From contig WHUZ01000012.1 in assembly GCA_015179045.1 (NCBI GenBank), positions 124,001 to 188,000 on the forward strand: a stretch of DNA of 64,000 nucleotides, given 5' to 3'. Made by a program: the position numbers and the translations under genes. The notes beneath the pieces were generated by a model. It was given only the letters and a program-made list of their open reading frames with translations. It was not told the DNA's origin and ran no database searches. Source of the stretch: Kalaharituber pfeilii (lineage: Eukaryota > Ascomycota > Pezizomycetes > Pezizales > Pezizaceae). Below, piece after piece: positions 1 to 12,887 of the stretch. The first letter of the stretch is position 1. The number at the start of each line of letters is the position of its first letter.

Positions 1-1
1 T

Positions 2-3000
2 GAGGGCCGAAGAGAGGGAGTATTAACCTATGTTGCTGCCAGGTTTGCAAACAGGGGACTGAGATTCAGTAATGTCAAGGGAAGGTGGATTTGTTTGTTA
101 GCTGCGGGCACCGGAGCGCAAAACACAACTTCTAGCGGGAGAAGTGAAGTTGCTGAAGAAGGAAGGAGAGGTCTTGACCCCTATTGGTATATGATGCTAA
201 ATCCTAAATCTCAGCTCTCAAAATCCCAAGCAGATGAGGACAAAATGGACTTAGATGGTGGTGCTGGGGGTTCGAATGTTGATAGGTACTCACTTCCGAG
301 TTTTACTGAACTTGTGAATTATATTACCTCTTCACATTCGCGCATTGTAAGCCACCATGGAGGCCGCACAATAATACACAATATTCCATCAAACATTTAT
401 CCTGCTACAATTGACTTTTTCCGCAGGGTCTTGATTATGGAGGCTCTCCGCAGTGGACCTTCTTCGAAAAGGTACAAAGGATTTATAACGGATGCGCAAT
501 CGTTCTCAACTAAACTTGATAATACAATTGCCACCGATGCTGATGCACGAAGCCTTCTTGCGGGACTTCTCTCGTCGTATTACAAATTTTCCGAGTCACT
601 GACTGCTCAGGCATTGGAAAAGTTCTTTACTCTAGCTTATGATGGGATGTTGTTGAATATTGCATCATGCGCAGAAGTCTGGGTTGAAATGTGCGAACTT
701 GCTCCACAGGACTTGGTTGCACACTGGGCTAGAAATAACCAGAATGTTACTCTATTAATCAAGAAGATTACTGAGGGAACATATTCCGTTACTGGAAGTG
801 GGAATGACGATCTTGAGAAACGAAACATTTTAATTAAGGCTCTTGGTTCAGTTGTTGCTCATCCAGAGTGCGACCTGCAGCTCCTGAGGGGCGTAGTGGA
901 GCAGTGTCATCAATTACAGTCGGAGGGCAGCTATAAAACTTATATTGCAGTGCTTGCTATTGGATATCTGCTTGGTCGACTAGCACTTCGAGCTCGGCTT
1001 TCTAATGCTCTGGACGAACACACTATCAAAATGAGTATTGAGATTGTCTTGAATTCAGTGTCGACTCCGACCACACAGGAGAAGATGCTAATCGAGGCAG
1101 GCTTGCAAGCGTTGAATGATTTATGTGCTTTTGGGGTTTTACAGAAAAAGGATCTCAGTTCAGATGTGCTCAACAACCTACTGGAGAAAATAATAGTGCT
1201 TGCATCCAAGGTTAACTTGGAGAAGGCTATTCTTTCCTTGGGGTGTTTCTCGTTGGTATTTAGCAGTGAGAATGCCGAGGACCAAGAATTCCTGAATAGG
1301 ATTGAAGAGGCTCTTTACGCGCTACATGAAAATAAACAGGTTGAATTCCCATTTGCCGTTGGAGAGGCATTGTCTATTTTTGCTGCTGGTTGGGGCGCAC
1401 GATCGCTGGTTAGGCGGTACTTGGACATTCAAGGGGCCGCACCCCCAGCTCAGGTGATTGATATGCGGAAGGAGGGAATGTTGCTTAATAAAGTGCTGAG
1501 CAAGGTACTTGATGAGTTTTCGAGAAATACAAAACCAAGTTTGAGAAAGGGCGCCTGTATGTGGTTGCTGAGCCTGGTAGAGAGCTGTGGAGATCTTGAG
1601 GTGGTAGCTTCAAGATTGAAGGATGCGCAGGCAGCGTTTAGAGGGTTCTTGGTGGATAGGGATGGTATGAAGTCTGCAAATTTACTGGAAATTGACAAGG
1701 CATCACTAATAAATCGTTTAGAATTTGTCCAGGAGAGTGCTGCAAAGGGGTTGACATTGGTTTATGAAAAAGGGGATAAGGCAATGAAGGTAAGACAGCT
1801 AGCTCATGAAATATCCAGTGTAATGCTAAATACATTGTGCGAAAATTAGGATGAGTTAGTGCGCAGTCTAATCGCCTCCTTCACTGGTGATACGAAAGCC
1901 CAAACATTGGCAGGTCAGGTGACCGGTGACACACAGCTTTTTGAGCCGGGTTCTTTACAAACAGGAACAAGTGACCATGGATCAATTTCAACTTACAAAG
2001 ACATCATGTCTTTGGCTTCCGAAGTTGGGGACCCCAGTCTTATATACAGATTTATGGCACTGGCAAAACATAACTCCCTATGGGCATCCCGCGCTTCTTT
2101 TGGGAGATTTGGATTGGGGAACATACTATCCAGTTCAAGCTCTAGTGTGGACGGTTACTTGACGGAGAATCCAAAGCTTTATCCCAAGCTCTACCGGTAC
2201 AGGTTTGATCCTAATTCCAATGTTCGAAAGAGTATGAATGATATCTGGTTTGCTTTAGTTAAAGATAGCCAAAGCATTTTGGATAAGTACTTTGATGACA
2301 TTTTGGAGGATTTACTTAAGTCCATTTTGGACCGAGAATGGCGGGTTCGGGAGGCAAGTTGTGCGGCGCTTGGAGACCTCCTTCAGGGAAGGGAAGTTGC
2401 TCGCTATGTGGAGTATTTGGATCGGATTTGGGGAGCTGCATTTAAGGTGATGGATGACATCAAAGAGTCCGTGCGAATTGCGGCACTCACTCTTTGCCGA
2501 GTTTTAGCAAATTCGATGGTGAAAGTCGTTAATGTGGACTCTGGGGCGTCTCATAAGGATGCCAATATGGTACTAGGAAATCTGATGCCATTCCTGATGG
2601 GCGTGCAAGGTCTTGAAGCACAAGCAAAAGAAGTTCAGCTATTTGCTCTGGGTAAGAGAACAAGTTCTTGAATGTATAATCAATTCCTCAACTGACTTCC
2701 GAAAAAAACAGATACTTTGCTAAAACTTATCAAGAGTGCTGGAAAGTTGCTGAGAAAATATATTCCAGATCTAGTAGAAAAACTACTTGGACTTCTCAGC
2801 ACTCTGGAACCTCAGGCACTTAACTATCTTCATCTCAATGCTGCAAAATATAATCTAACTGAAGAAAAGGTACGATTTCAAAGTAATTCTATGTGGAAAG
2901 CGTGGATTGACAAAATACTTCCAGATTGATGCTGCTCGACTCTCCGGAGTTCGAAGTAGTCCGATAATGGATGCCATTGAGCGTTGTCTTGATCTGCTCG

Positions 3001-4608
3001 ATGAGCCAACAATGACCAACCTCATTCCGAGACTAACGTATACAATTCGAAAAGCAGTCGGGATGCCGAGTAAAGTTGGATCTAGTCGGGTGCTAGTTAC
3101 TTTAACGCTACGCCATAGCTTCTTGACAAAGCCTCATGCGGATGAACTGCTGAAGACAGTAATGAGTGTGATCCTGGACAGGAACGATGCAGTGAGCACC
3201 AGTTGGGCAGTATCTGCTGGTTATTTATGCCGACTGTGTGGCCACGACCGAATTTTGCAGTTGGTTGATCTGGCAAAGAAATTTTGGTTCGATTATGAGG
3301 GTGAGGTTTTCTGTAACATGCTCTCATGAATCAGGGGGTGTGGGAGGCTAATAAGATCAACAGAAGAGAAAGCGAGAGCATTGGCTGGTGAGATAGTGCA
3401 TGACATATCCAAACAGTTGGTCTACCCCTGTCTTTACCACGGTAGAAGGTTCTGATACTAGATTTAGTGCAACTGATAAATTCAATTCCTTGTCGGCCTC
3501 AATATTGCCTTTCATATATCTTGCCAAGCATGACAACTCATCTGTCACCATAACTACGACTTTCTCTGATGTTTGGAGCGAAAATACAGGCGGTACTGGT
3601 GCCATCAAGCTTCATCTGCAGGAGATTGTAAATCTTGCGACGGAGAGTCTCGCTTCCCAACGCTGGGTGGTGAAGCAGACCGCAGCAATAACTATTGCCG
3701 ATATATGTACATCCATTGGTAAAGAGCTTACGAAAGATCAACTGGAGTTAATGTATCCAGCTATGGTTACTGCTGTCGGAGGGAAGAGTTGGGAAGGGAA
3801 AGAAAAGGTCCTGGAGGGCTTCGTGGAATTAGGGGGGAGCATACAAGCCTCAGGCGATGCAGAGAAGAGGACAGAAACGAAGAAAATAATGCTGAGAGAG
3901 GCCAAGCGGAAGAATAAGGCTTATCAAGCGCAGGCATTCAAGAGCTTAGGGAGATATGCGGAATTGGCAGAGGACGCCGATCTGTTTGACGACATTGAAG
4001 GTATTATCCAGTCAGCTCTTGAAGACGAAGATGGGGAGGAGAGAGATGAGATTTCAGATCAAGCCGGCAAGAGTACGAAGTCGACACCGTAAGTAAATTT
4101 TATTTTCAATTCGGTATGCTGTGAGAAAGAAGGGGACTGACAATTCGCATTTCGGATTTAGGGAGCATATACTTTACCTCAACTCGTTGACAGCTTTGTC
4201 GCAAGCATACCGACAAAAGTTTGACCAAAATGAGGGAAACCTAAAGAAAGTCCTTGACCACATTATGACTCCGCCAGCGTCTATGCCAATGAATTATGAA
4301 GTGAAACTCGCCCAGGCACATTCCTTGAAGATTTTGACTTCTCGCCTCTCGTATCCACCGTCAACACCAATCTTTATGAAAATGTGGGATTTCATATTAT
4401 CGATGGCATCGGACCGAGGGAGCGAGGATTTGAGGGCGTATTGATGAAAGGCGGAATTTTGAATCTGTCTAAGCTGGGAGGAAGGTTACCAGTGGAGACG
4501 AGAGGGAAGGTCATTGATGATTTGAAGAGTTTGGCAAATGATGAGAGGAGTCCACCGTTGCGAGCAACGTTAGAAGAAGGAGTGAGGCAGGTACTGCAAG
4601 GGCCGTAA
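2..4608 (+). CDS. ECM29: Proteasome adaptor/stabiliser Ecm29, 5'-truncated by window edge
   Basis: HEAT-repeat protein that tethers the 19S regulatory particle to the 20S core and links proteasomes to membranes and quality control. The reading frame is already open at base 2, so roughly the first 500 residues lie outside the window; about 1360 codons are inside. Exons by splice signals: 2-1789, 1850-2651, 2712-2869, 2925-3300, 3364-3415, 3468-4088, 4162 onward. Family-like segments include LPFIYLAKHDN, FSDVWSENTGG and EIVHDISKH, the last made only by joining across 3416-3467. The frame stops at 4442-4444, yet Ecm29-like C-terminal sequence (GGILNLSKLGG) continues in another frame to the stop at 4606-4608, suggesting a one-base deletion or a sequence error. 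Family identity is from recalled conservation; confidence is high for the gene and moderate for each exon edge. Confidence 0.85.
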
Positions 4609-4784
4609 ATACTCGTGTTTTCTTTTTCATCTTTCTACCTTACCTGCTATCTCACTAGGACCCCGAAATTTGGGATGGTTCTGCTTGATGGGCGATGATC
4701 GTACATATGAATAGATCACCTTGCGTATATTCCTCTGGGTTCAATTTCGTAGTTTGTGTTAGGCAAGATTTTCTGTACTTTTTA

Positions 4785-5135
4785 AGTACTAGTGTATTTG
4801 GTTACGAGACTGTTACCGGTACTTGTATCCCTTGGAGTCGCGAGACATGCATCCGAGAGGACCCCTCTTGCGATAATACAACAATTTGAATTCTGAGAAA
4901 AGATTTGAATTCTCTGATGCCCATTCATGTAGTCTATTACTTTTCTGTAATTCTTTGCTATTTTATTGATTTTCTGTTGATTTTTTTCGAAGGGTACTGG
5001 TACTCAATGTGGTGCAGGGGGGTCCGCTCGGACGCATGTCTCGCGATGTCAGCACAAATACCTGAAACACCAGGGGTGTCGACAGGAAAGAAAAGTATCA
5101 TATCCATGTCTCGTAACCAGATCACATCCATACTA
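4785..5135. repeat. Imperfect inverted repeat
   Basis: Blocks on the two arms are reverse complements: 4838-4867 (core CGCGAGACATGC) pairs with 5017-5046 with about four mismatches, and 4801-4810 (GTTACGAGAC) pairs with 5108-5117. The arms are separated by about 150 bases of AT-rich DNA and the right arm carries extra sequence between blocks. It may be two decayed opposite copies of one repeat, or remnant termini of an element. Confidence 0.55.
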
Positions 5136-5237
5136 GTATGATACACGCCACTCCCTTATGAATACTACATCTTCCTACAGCACGGACAGCTTCACCGCCC
5201 CTGTCACCACCCCTGTCACCACCCCAGTACATATTCA

Positions 5238-5492
5238 TGCTGGTAACTAGTGTATTACTTTTGTACGTTTCATGTCACATTTTACACTTTGGTTGTTGCC
5301 AAGGTCGTTTTTGACAGGGGTTAGGTGCCCGCCAAGAGGGATGTAACTCAGTACTATAATAGATGGGTGGTTGTTGCCAAGGTCGTTGTTGACAGGGGTT
5401 AGGTGCCCGCCAAGAGGGATGTAACTCAGTACTATAATAGATAGATGCTGGTAACTAGTGTATTACTTTTGTACGTTTCATGTCACATTTTA
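5238..5492. repeat. Nested direct repeats (78-bp tandem duplication flanked by 47-bp repeats)
   Basis: A 78-bp unit starting GGTTGTTGCCAAGGTCG occurs at 5291-5368 and again at 5369-5446 with only a few differences. A separate 47-bp sequence starting TGCTGGTAACTAGTG occurs on both sides, at 5238-5284 and 5446-5492. The arrangement A-B-B-A fits a local duplication or slippage event; no coding sequence is involved. Confidence 0.8.
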
Positions 5493-5780
5493 GGACATTT
5501 TGTATTTGGATACGCGAGGTGCGCCAAGGCACGGCAGTACTAGAAGATCTGATAAGCTATTTTCATCTAAACTGACCATGAGAATTTGGAAATTAAAAGT
5601 TAAGCCCCACCACAGTAAGCCGGTCGGTGCCTGGCCCCGCTCTCGAAAACCCCAGGAATTGTGCGTACCCGTTTACACACGACTATCACTAGTGCCGACG
5701 TCGGAACGAGCCGTTACGGGACGAGGCGTTGGGATTGTGTTTCTGGAGTCGACAAAGGGCAAGAAAACTATATAACGGCA

Positions 5781-8700
5781 ATGTCGTCTGCAGCGACAGA
5801 ACGCAAGAATCAGCAGGTGCGGGAGTTGATTGAGACGGGAGCGGTGAAGCAGGCGCTGCAATTGTGTAACAAGAGGCTGAAAAAGGGTGAAGCAGGAGAT
5901 TATTTGTTGGTATGTTCTTGCGGATTTTGGATTTGAACTGTGTTATACGGTCTTTCAGGCTCAATTAGATTTGCATTGAGGGCCTTAAGCAAATGAAACA
6001 GTTTACTAATTTTGTGGGTGATAATCAATACTAGGTTTTAAAAGCACACACCCTAACTCTTCTCCCTCCCATTGCCTCCACCTCAACAACATCCAACTAT
6101 GAAGAAGCTCTGTTGATATGCAAATCCCTATTTGCAAAGAAGGCTCCACCCGTGGACGACGTTGATGTGCTGGTATTCTTAAGTAGAGTGTGGAAGGCGA
6201 TTGTCGATGCTGGGGTGGCTGAGAGGAGAGGCGAGGATGAAATGGGGCTGTTGTGGGACGGGGCTGTGAGGAGGAAGTCAGGGGATGAAAGGTTGGCGAG
6301 GGAGTGGTTTTTTGAGTGTGTGAGATGGGGGGATTGGGGAAGGGCGCAGAAGGTGCGTAGTATGGTGTCGTTATAGAGGTGTGGGAGGCGGAATGGTGGG
6401 CTGGGATTATATAGGCTAATTTGTGAGCGGGTGGTGAATGATGAGTGATGTCGGAGGATAGGCAGCGATGCACCTTCAGAGAGCTTTTGCGCAGAAGAGA
6501 GAATACTTCTTTTGGGCGGTGGCAAGTACGATGTTGTTTTATGTCGGTGTTACCCTTAGATATCCCTGTTCATATTGGAACAAGCAAGCTGATGGAGGGA
6601 TTGGTGATGGTACCGTATTGGCTGGAGATATAGAATTGGTTAACGCAGATGGGCCAGGGGAGCGAAATATATGGGAAGCTGGCGTATACGATGATAATGA
6701 GGGCGAAGAAGGAGGTGCCGCCGGAAGCTAAGAATGTCTGCTAACTCCCCTCACTTCCACGATTTCCCTCTAACTCTCAAATGCGACAGCTCCTTATCCC
6801 TGCCCGAGCGATCCAAAACGCACAAGAACTTCATCTGCTCTTATCAGCCATCTCCATTTGCTCGCCCGCTCCTACAAAGACTGCCCGCGCGCAGGAAGCG
6901 TTGGACATCCTATCATCAACGAACCTGGGCTTGGACAGTGCAATTGCCAAGGGTGACTACCTTGGTCTACTCCGGAAGAAGCTATCCCTTTTGTGGGAAC
7001 TGAAAAAGTGGGATATGATGTGGGTGATGTCTGGGGAGATATTACGCAAGGCGAGGGATGCGCCGAAGGAGGGTTCAGGAGGGGAAGTGCCCGGCATAGG
7101 CGATGATTGGGCGCTATGGGATGGGTATTTGTGTGCTGCTGGAGAGCTTGTATCGGGTAGTATTTGTGAAGCAGATGGAGAAGCATCGCAACTCACACTC
7201 CCGCAAGGGCTGGATAAAGAGGGTATAAAATTCGAGACCTGGAAGACCCTCTGTTTATATCTCCCTCCCTCATCCACCAAATCTATGACGCGGAATTCTG
7301 AGCTCGCATTCGTGAAATTCTCCTCGTTATTTCACGGCACGAACGCAGAGCCATTGCTACCTGCCCCGGACGATACTCCCACTTTACTCGATATGTGTAT
7401 TCGATACTTCGATAATGTCGGAGATAAGAACTGCTGCTTTGAGGATTTGGGAAGGTATGTAGAGATGCTTGATGAGGGAGAGCAAGCGAATTTTTTGTCA
7501 TATTTGAAAAAGACAGTTGATGGGGATGAAGGCAAGATATCGACGGCGCCGCAGATTGCGAGGAGGATTAATGTGCAAAAGTTTATTTACTTGCTGAGGA
7601 TTTCTCCGCTACCGCTCACCATACCTGCACAAATGGCGCCAGAAAACGGAGCTGCCTCGGCGTTTGACGTGGATTCTTTATTAGAAATGCTTACCATCCC
7701 GACTTCGGACCCACAATCGATCAGAGACTCGATAAAAACTACCCTTACAAGCTTTGTGTCCTCTTCGCTAAAGATCTACCTCGCGGGTCTTCACCCGTCA
7801 CTATCAACTACCGTCGTCACTACAGATAACCACCACGGGGATGATGCCGCACTCCTCGCCGTCATGGCCCTTCTCCGTCTCTGGAAGCTCACACCCGACG
7901 ACGAAACCCCACTCCTGAGATCCATTATCCTCCTTGAATTCCTCCTCTCCAAAAGCAAACACAACTACCAAGCCCTCCTACTCCTGACCCGCCTCTACGT
8001 CCTCTCCGGTGCGCCTCACCTCGCCGCCTCCAAAGACTGCTGGGACCGGCTAAACGTCAAACAAACTCAATCGGACACCCTGGGCCACTGGCTTGTCACC
8101 CGTGCCTCGACCCTCTTCCCATTCCCAGAATCGCCAGCGCTGAACTCAAGTGATATCTTGGTGATCCTGAACAAGTTCCTTAAGATCTTTGAGTCAAGCT
8201 CGAAGCAAACTCCGGAAATGACAGTGCTGGCCTTTGATCGGGCGACATATGGGCAGTTGGTGGAGTTTGTCGAGTTTGGTGAGAGGGTCGAGGGAAGTGT
8301 GAGTCGGGCGATTTATGAAGTGGAGAAGAGGAGAGTCGGAAGGCTGAGAGGTAGCAATAGCTCTGGTGGTGTGCATGAGAACGGGATGGTGGATTGGGGG
8401 AGGCAGTGGACGGAGAGGAGTGTAGGGTGTGGGCGGAAGGCGGGGAGGTAGTGGATAATCGGGACGTGGGGGTGCTGGTGAACTTTGAGAGGAGAGCAGG
8501 AAAAGGAGAGAGTTTCGAGAGGAAAGTCCTGAGACTGGGAGAGGGTTTGCCGGGAAAACAGTGGGTCAAGGGCTTCACCCTAGTGGAAGAATTAATTGGC
8601 CTTGTAGGGAAGAAAAGAGATGCAGAGGTCTCAAAACGGCTAAGAGAGATCGTGGAGGGGTTAAATAGGGAAGAGATGGAGAAGGATGAGGGGAGAGAGT

Positions 8701-9311
8701 TCACCGTACCTGAGAAATGGTCCCTCCGAGTGGCGGACAGCTTAGCAAAGCTATTCGCCTATGCTGCCTCTGACCCATCTGCCGCTCCTGCCTCCTCTTG
8801 CGACATTAAGCAAAATCCTAAGGCCTACTTGGACTACATCGAGCAAATCAAGAAGATGCTTAATGACTCCGCTCCCTCCCTTCCTTCTTCCTCGGCGCCA
8901 TTTGGTTGGATGACTCTCCATACCGCCTGGACCGTATTAGAAGCAGCAAATCTACTCAGTACGGTGCTACCCGAGAAGCTAACAACGTACCTCACCAAAC
9001 TCAAACCTCCAGCGAGAACTCAAGTCAAAAATGCAGCCGCAGAAGTGATAACCAGTGTCAACCAGCTAATTGAAGGAGTGAAGAAGGGTCTTGCTCCAGA
9101 ACAGAAGATAGATGTGGACAAGATACTAGGCTCCGAAGAGGACGGGGACGAGGTGACTGTTTTGTTGCAAGGAGATCTAGCGGAATTGGTGGGAGGGACT
9201 ATATGGATAAGGAAAGTGCTGGAGAGGCTTGAGAGAGGGAGGAGGGAGGCTTCGGAGAGGGTAACAAGGTGGAATGTGGGCCTTGTAAAGGCGGGTGGTG
9301 GAGGGAAGTAG
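5781..9311 (+). CDS. NatB N-terminal acetyltransferase auxiliary subunit (NAA25/MDM20-like)
   Basis: Probable non-catalytic, ribosome-anchoring subunit of NatB, which with Naa20 acetylates Met-Asp/Glu/Asn N-termini co-translationally. Exons fitted by phase and splice signals: 5781-5909, 6035-6352, 6462-6542, 6649-6735, 6790-8350, 8407-9311, giving 1026 aa, close to the family's usual size. The start at 5781 opens the family-like N-terminus, followed within 40 residues by QALQLCNKRLKKG. Other recalled family segments are REWFFECVRWGDW, YGKLAYTMIMRA and NLGLDSAIAKGDY, which fit an all-helical TPR-like protein. Introns at 6543 and 6736 use GTC donors. The last intron (8351-8406) is the least certain; without it or a frameshift the frame stops at 8449-8451. 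Identity rests on remembered family sequence. Confidence 0.78.
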
Positions 9312-10796
9312 GAGAGTTGTTTGGAGGTAGTGGTGGTTTGGTTACACTTTGTATATTTTGCGATTATTTTTCTTCATTCCTCTGGGTTTCAACTTTTCGA
9401 TTTTATTTTATTGTATTTTATTCGTGCCTTTTTTTCTCCCCTTTATACATGTATCTTTTACCAACCGTTTTTTATATTAGGTTACTTTCTTATTTACTGT
9501 TATATTTCTTTATGTTTCCTTAGGCCTCATTATCATACTTTTCATGAGACCGGTCTTGGTGGTAGAAGTCAACGTTCGGACGGCACTATCAAAAGAAAAG
9601 AACAGAGAATAAAGTATTTAGAAACAATAGAAGATTAAGATAAGAACATAATACACATCTTATCATGCATTACCTCCCCTACTTTAGGAGGTAGTAATGG
9701 GACGATGGGCCGCTTAGGGGAGTAGCAGATGGTATGGTGCAGTGGGGATCGTATACTATACCGAACTGAGGTTCTTGGCATCTGTTACTTCCCTTTTCGG
9801 CATCCGTGCTAGGGGGCCACATTCGCCTGGTTATATTTCTTACAGATGACATTAAAAATGCGGCATCAATACCCTCAGGTATCAAAGCATGTTTTGCTCT
9901 CCCCATACATCTTTCTCACTCACTTTCATCGTCTTTATTCATATCACTTAGGAAAAGCCTTTAGTTACACATCAACGGCTATGAGGTAACCTTGTGAATT
10001 TCTATTCTGCAAGTTTCGCAGCTGCCAGTTCCGAAAGGACTGTCCATGCTGTGCAGTCGATTGAGTGTTGGAACTAATCGCGAAGATCATGCTACTGACT
10101 TCTACTTGTATAGGGCTCTAAGTGGTACAGCAGCAGGCAGAGGGTTGTAAGAGAGGTTGGAGAGGGGGCGAGGTGTACATGTAGGGATGGAAGTAGGGAC
10201 TTGAGGGTTGGGTTGGAGGTTGGGAAACATGCCGAGCTGGAGAAGTCGTATGTAGAAGTGATGTCGCTTGGACTACTTAGTTGAGACAATGGAGCCCAAA
10301 GGGCTCTGGGTTTCCATAACAACCATTGTTTTGTAAATATTGAACATTTCTAAGTCTAATTTACAGTTACTCAAAGATGATAATCGGCCTTGGGAAATAC
10401 AGACATGAAACCAGCCGGCTTCATACTCATACTTCCGTTACGGATAGACATAAGGCGGGTGATCAACACCACTTGGATTAGGGTACCAAGGCTCGGGCTA
10501 CTTACATAGATGTGCACACATGAGCTCATTCAAATGTTGAAGGCTTAGGTGAACCACTTGACACAATACAATTGCAACTCAAAAGCAGGGCAATAAGACA
10601 TATTCAAAGGCAGGGGAACTATAAACGCTTGTATAATCATGCTAAATACCGATAACAGATTAATCTGATAACTTCGATTAACCTGACAACAAAAAACTAA
10701 AAAAACATTGCTTTCCCCAAATCCGAACCTTACGTATTCAAAAATCATAAGATATACAGAATGGCACCAGTGATGGACAATAAAAAGCCATCTTGA
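9312..10796. other. Intergenic between convergent NAA25 and NOP15-like genes
   Basis: The T-rich segment 9350-9530 is a likely 3' UTR of the NAA25 gene. A 7-bp inverted repeat (TACCTCC at 9671, GGAGGTA at 9687) could form a small hairpin. The rest shows only short unconvincing frames; no gene or RNA was recognised. Confidence 0.5.
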
Positions 10797-12688
10797 TTAC
10801 TTCTTCTTGACTTGCTTCTTTGCAGCCTTCTTTGCAGCAGGAGCAGCAACGGCCACTTTCGTCGCTACCGAAGCCTCCTTTGCTTTGCTTGTCTCATTCT
10901 TTGCCGGCTTTTCCTTGTCGTCCGTCTCCTTTGCGCCATCCTCCTTTGTAGATTTGTCCGCCATTACCTTCTCCTTCTTTCCTCCCTTCTTTTCAGCGGG
11001 TTTTTCCTTCACCCTAGCATTCTTTTTCTCCGCTTCTTTCTCTTTCTTCTCGGCCTTCCTCTTCTTCTCCTTCTCTACAATAGCCGCTTCCATGTCCTTG
11101 GGGGCCTCTATCACCGCCACCGCAGGCGCCTGTTCTTTCTCCTTCGCCTCCTCAAACTCATACTCAATTCCCAACTTCTTCCACTTCTCTTCCCTCTTCT
11201 TCCTTCTTGCCTCTTCCCTCCTCTGCAATACCTTCCACTCCTCCTTCGTCCTCTTCTTCTCCACCTTCCTCTGCTGCAAGTCTCCCCATGGAATCCTCTT
11301 GAACCTCTTATTCGCACCCTTAAACATCAACTCCACATCCTTGATCTGTGACCGTGGGATCATTTTGCACTTGAGGATGTGGCCGAACAAAAGATAGTTA
11401 TCCATCGTTTCGGCAACAATAGCAGCAACCTCCTCGTCGGCGAATTCGAGGAAGGCATAGTGTTTCGAGCGGCCAGTCTTCTTACTGCGGGAGAGACGGA
11501 GCCGCAGAAGGGTACCAAATTGGGAGAAGTATGAGCGCATTTCATGCTCATAGAAACCATGGGGAATGCGACCAAGGTAAATGTATCCAGGAGTAGATGT
11601 TTGCGCCTGGATAAACTTGTTAGTATCGAGGTTAGGGTGAAGCAGAGGGCTGCTAGATGCATACGTTCTTATTGCTCCGAGCAGAAATCTTGTCCTTGAC
11701 ATCTGGTATAGAGAGATTCTTAAATTCCCTGTTCTTAAGTGATGCGATAGCCCTGTCTTCCTCCTCCTCCTCTTCATCCGAAGACTCGAATCCTTTAAGC
11801 AGCGTAGCGGTCTGATCATCAACTTCCTCATCTTCTGAGTCCTGCGCGGAATCGGATGCAAGACCATTTGTAGCTACAAGTGCATTCGAGACATCTGCGT
11901 CGCTATCTAAGTCACCGCCTAACGAGATCTCATCGTCGGAGGACGGTTTTGATGGAGCGGCGTTCGACTTCTTGCTTGTTGTAGCGAGTTGCTCCTCAGC
12001 TTTCTTGTTGGGTTTTCCCTTCGCTGGGACGTCATCGACCTTGGCTTTCTTTGCAATGGGGTTCTTATCCTTCTTTATCGGCTCCTTATTCGCAACGGCT
12101 TTCTTAACCCTGGTTTTCTTCCCTTTGATTTCCTCCTGATGTAGCTTATCCCACCCACCATCGCTATCATCTGAGTAGAAATCCGCGGCGCGCTTACGGG
12201 CAGGCGCTCTCTTCTCTTCTTTCTTACCTTCAAGATCTGGCTTTTCCGCAGGTTTTTCCTTCTCTTCTTTCTTCTTTTCCTCTGGCTTTAATTTCTCTGC
12301 CGCTTTTCCTTTAACTTCCTTCTTCTCTTCTGGTTTTGTTTTTTCCATGGGCTTAGCCTTCCTTTCTTTCTTACTCTGCTCTGGTTTGCCTTTCTCCTCT
12401 TTCTTCTCGGGCTTCTCCTTCTCCACATGTTTCGCCATTGAGCCCTTCATCTTCGTAGCCTCATCCGCTACTGGCTCAGGTGCTGGAGCAACAGCCTTTA
12501 TAGGCTGTGTCCGGCCTGACCTCCTGAGCGGTATAGCCGGCTCCTCAGCCTTCTTCGTCTTCTTCGACTCCGGCGACGTCGTCGGTGGGGCGGCTACCCA
12601 ATTGCGGCAGAAAAATGTTAGCCAATTGAGATGCAAACAGTCCAGCAGCGAATTCGTGACTATTACCTTTTCTCTTTTTCTCCGGCAT
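10797..12688 (-). CDS. Nucleolar RRM protein, NOP15/NIFK-like, with long lysine-rich flanks
   Basis: Likely 60S ribosome-biogenesis factor of the yeast Nop15 / human NIFK family, acting in pre-rRNA processing. Exons on the minus strand: 12688-12667 (MPEKKRK plus one base), 12593-11665, 11606-10797; introns 12594-12666 and 11607-11664 carry CTAAC-type branch sites and phases match, giving 586 aa. The RRM lies about residues 317-400: RNP2 is YIYLGRIP and RNP1 is KHYAFLEFAD, followed by the family's basic tail (HILKCKMIP, FKRIPWGDLQQRK). The N-terminal half is a low-complexity Lys/Glu/Ala region with acidic serine clusters, and the C-terminus is again KEK-rich; both are much longer than in yeast Nop15 (220 aa). 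The domain call is secure; the precise orthologue is inferred. Confidence 0.85.
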
Positions 12689-12857
12689 CACGCGAGTCTA
12701 GCTGTGGCAGTAAGATGACGGGAGGGGCGTGTGTGGTTGGGGAGGAAGTTGGAAGTCTTGCGAGGATTTTCCGACTGTTGAAATTTCGAATTGCGTTCGC
12801 TGTATTCTGTAAATCTTGGCGCCGGGAAACAAGGGTGTTATCATATTGTGCGCACGG

Positions 12858-12865
12858 TCACGTGA
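12858..12865. promoter_or_regulatory. TCACGTGA palindrome upstream of NOP15-like gene
   Basis: A perfect 8-bp E-box palindrome lies about 170 bases upstream of the start codon at 12688. The same 8-mer lies 35 bases before the DPH6 start. It matches the CACGTG core bound by Cbf1-type bHLH factors in ascomycetes; use here is inferred. Confidence 0.4.
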
Positions 12866-12887
12866 AACAAGTAAACATTACTTTGGC

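Larger units (their letters stand above)
4609..5780. other. Intergenic, ECM29 to NAA25; repeats only
   Basis: No gene is supported. The stretch holds an imperfect inverted repeat (4785-5135), a CCCCTGTCACCA-type triplication around 5189-5226, and a composite direct repeat (5238-5492). The last 200 bases should contain the NAA25 promoter; no clear core element was recognised. Confidence 0.6.

Noticed and set aside
8351..8406. Reading the NAA25 gene straight through without a last intron
   Set aside because: It stops at 8449-8451 while family-like sequence continues in another frame; a 56-base GT..AG segment restores phase, although the branch site is weak.
10807..11397. Phe/Ser- and Leu-rich plus-strand frames opposite the NOP15-like gene
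   Set aside because: They are antisense shadows of lysine/glutamate-rich coding sequence.
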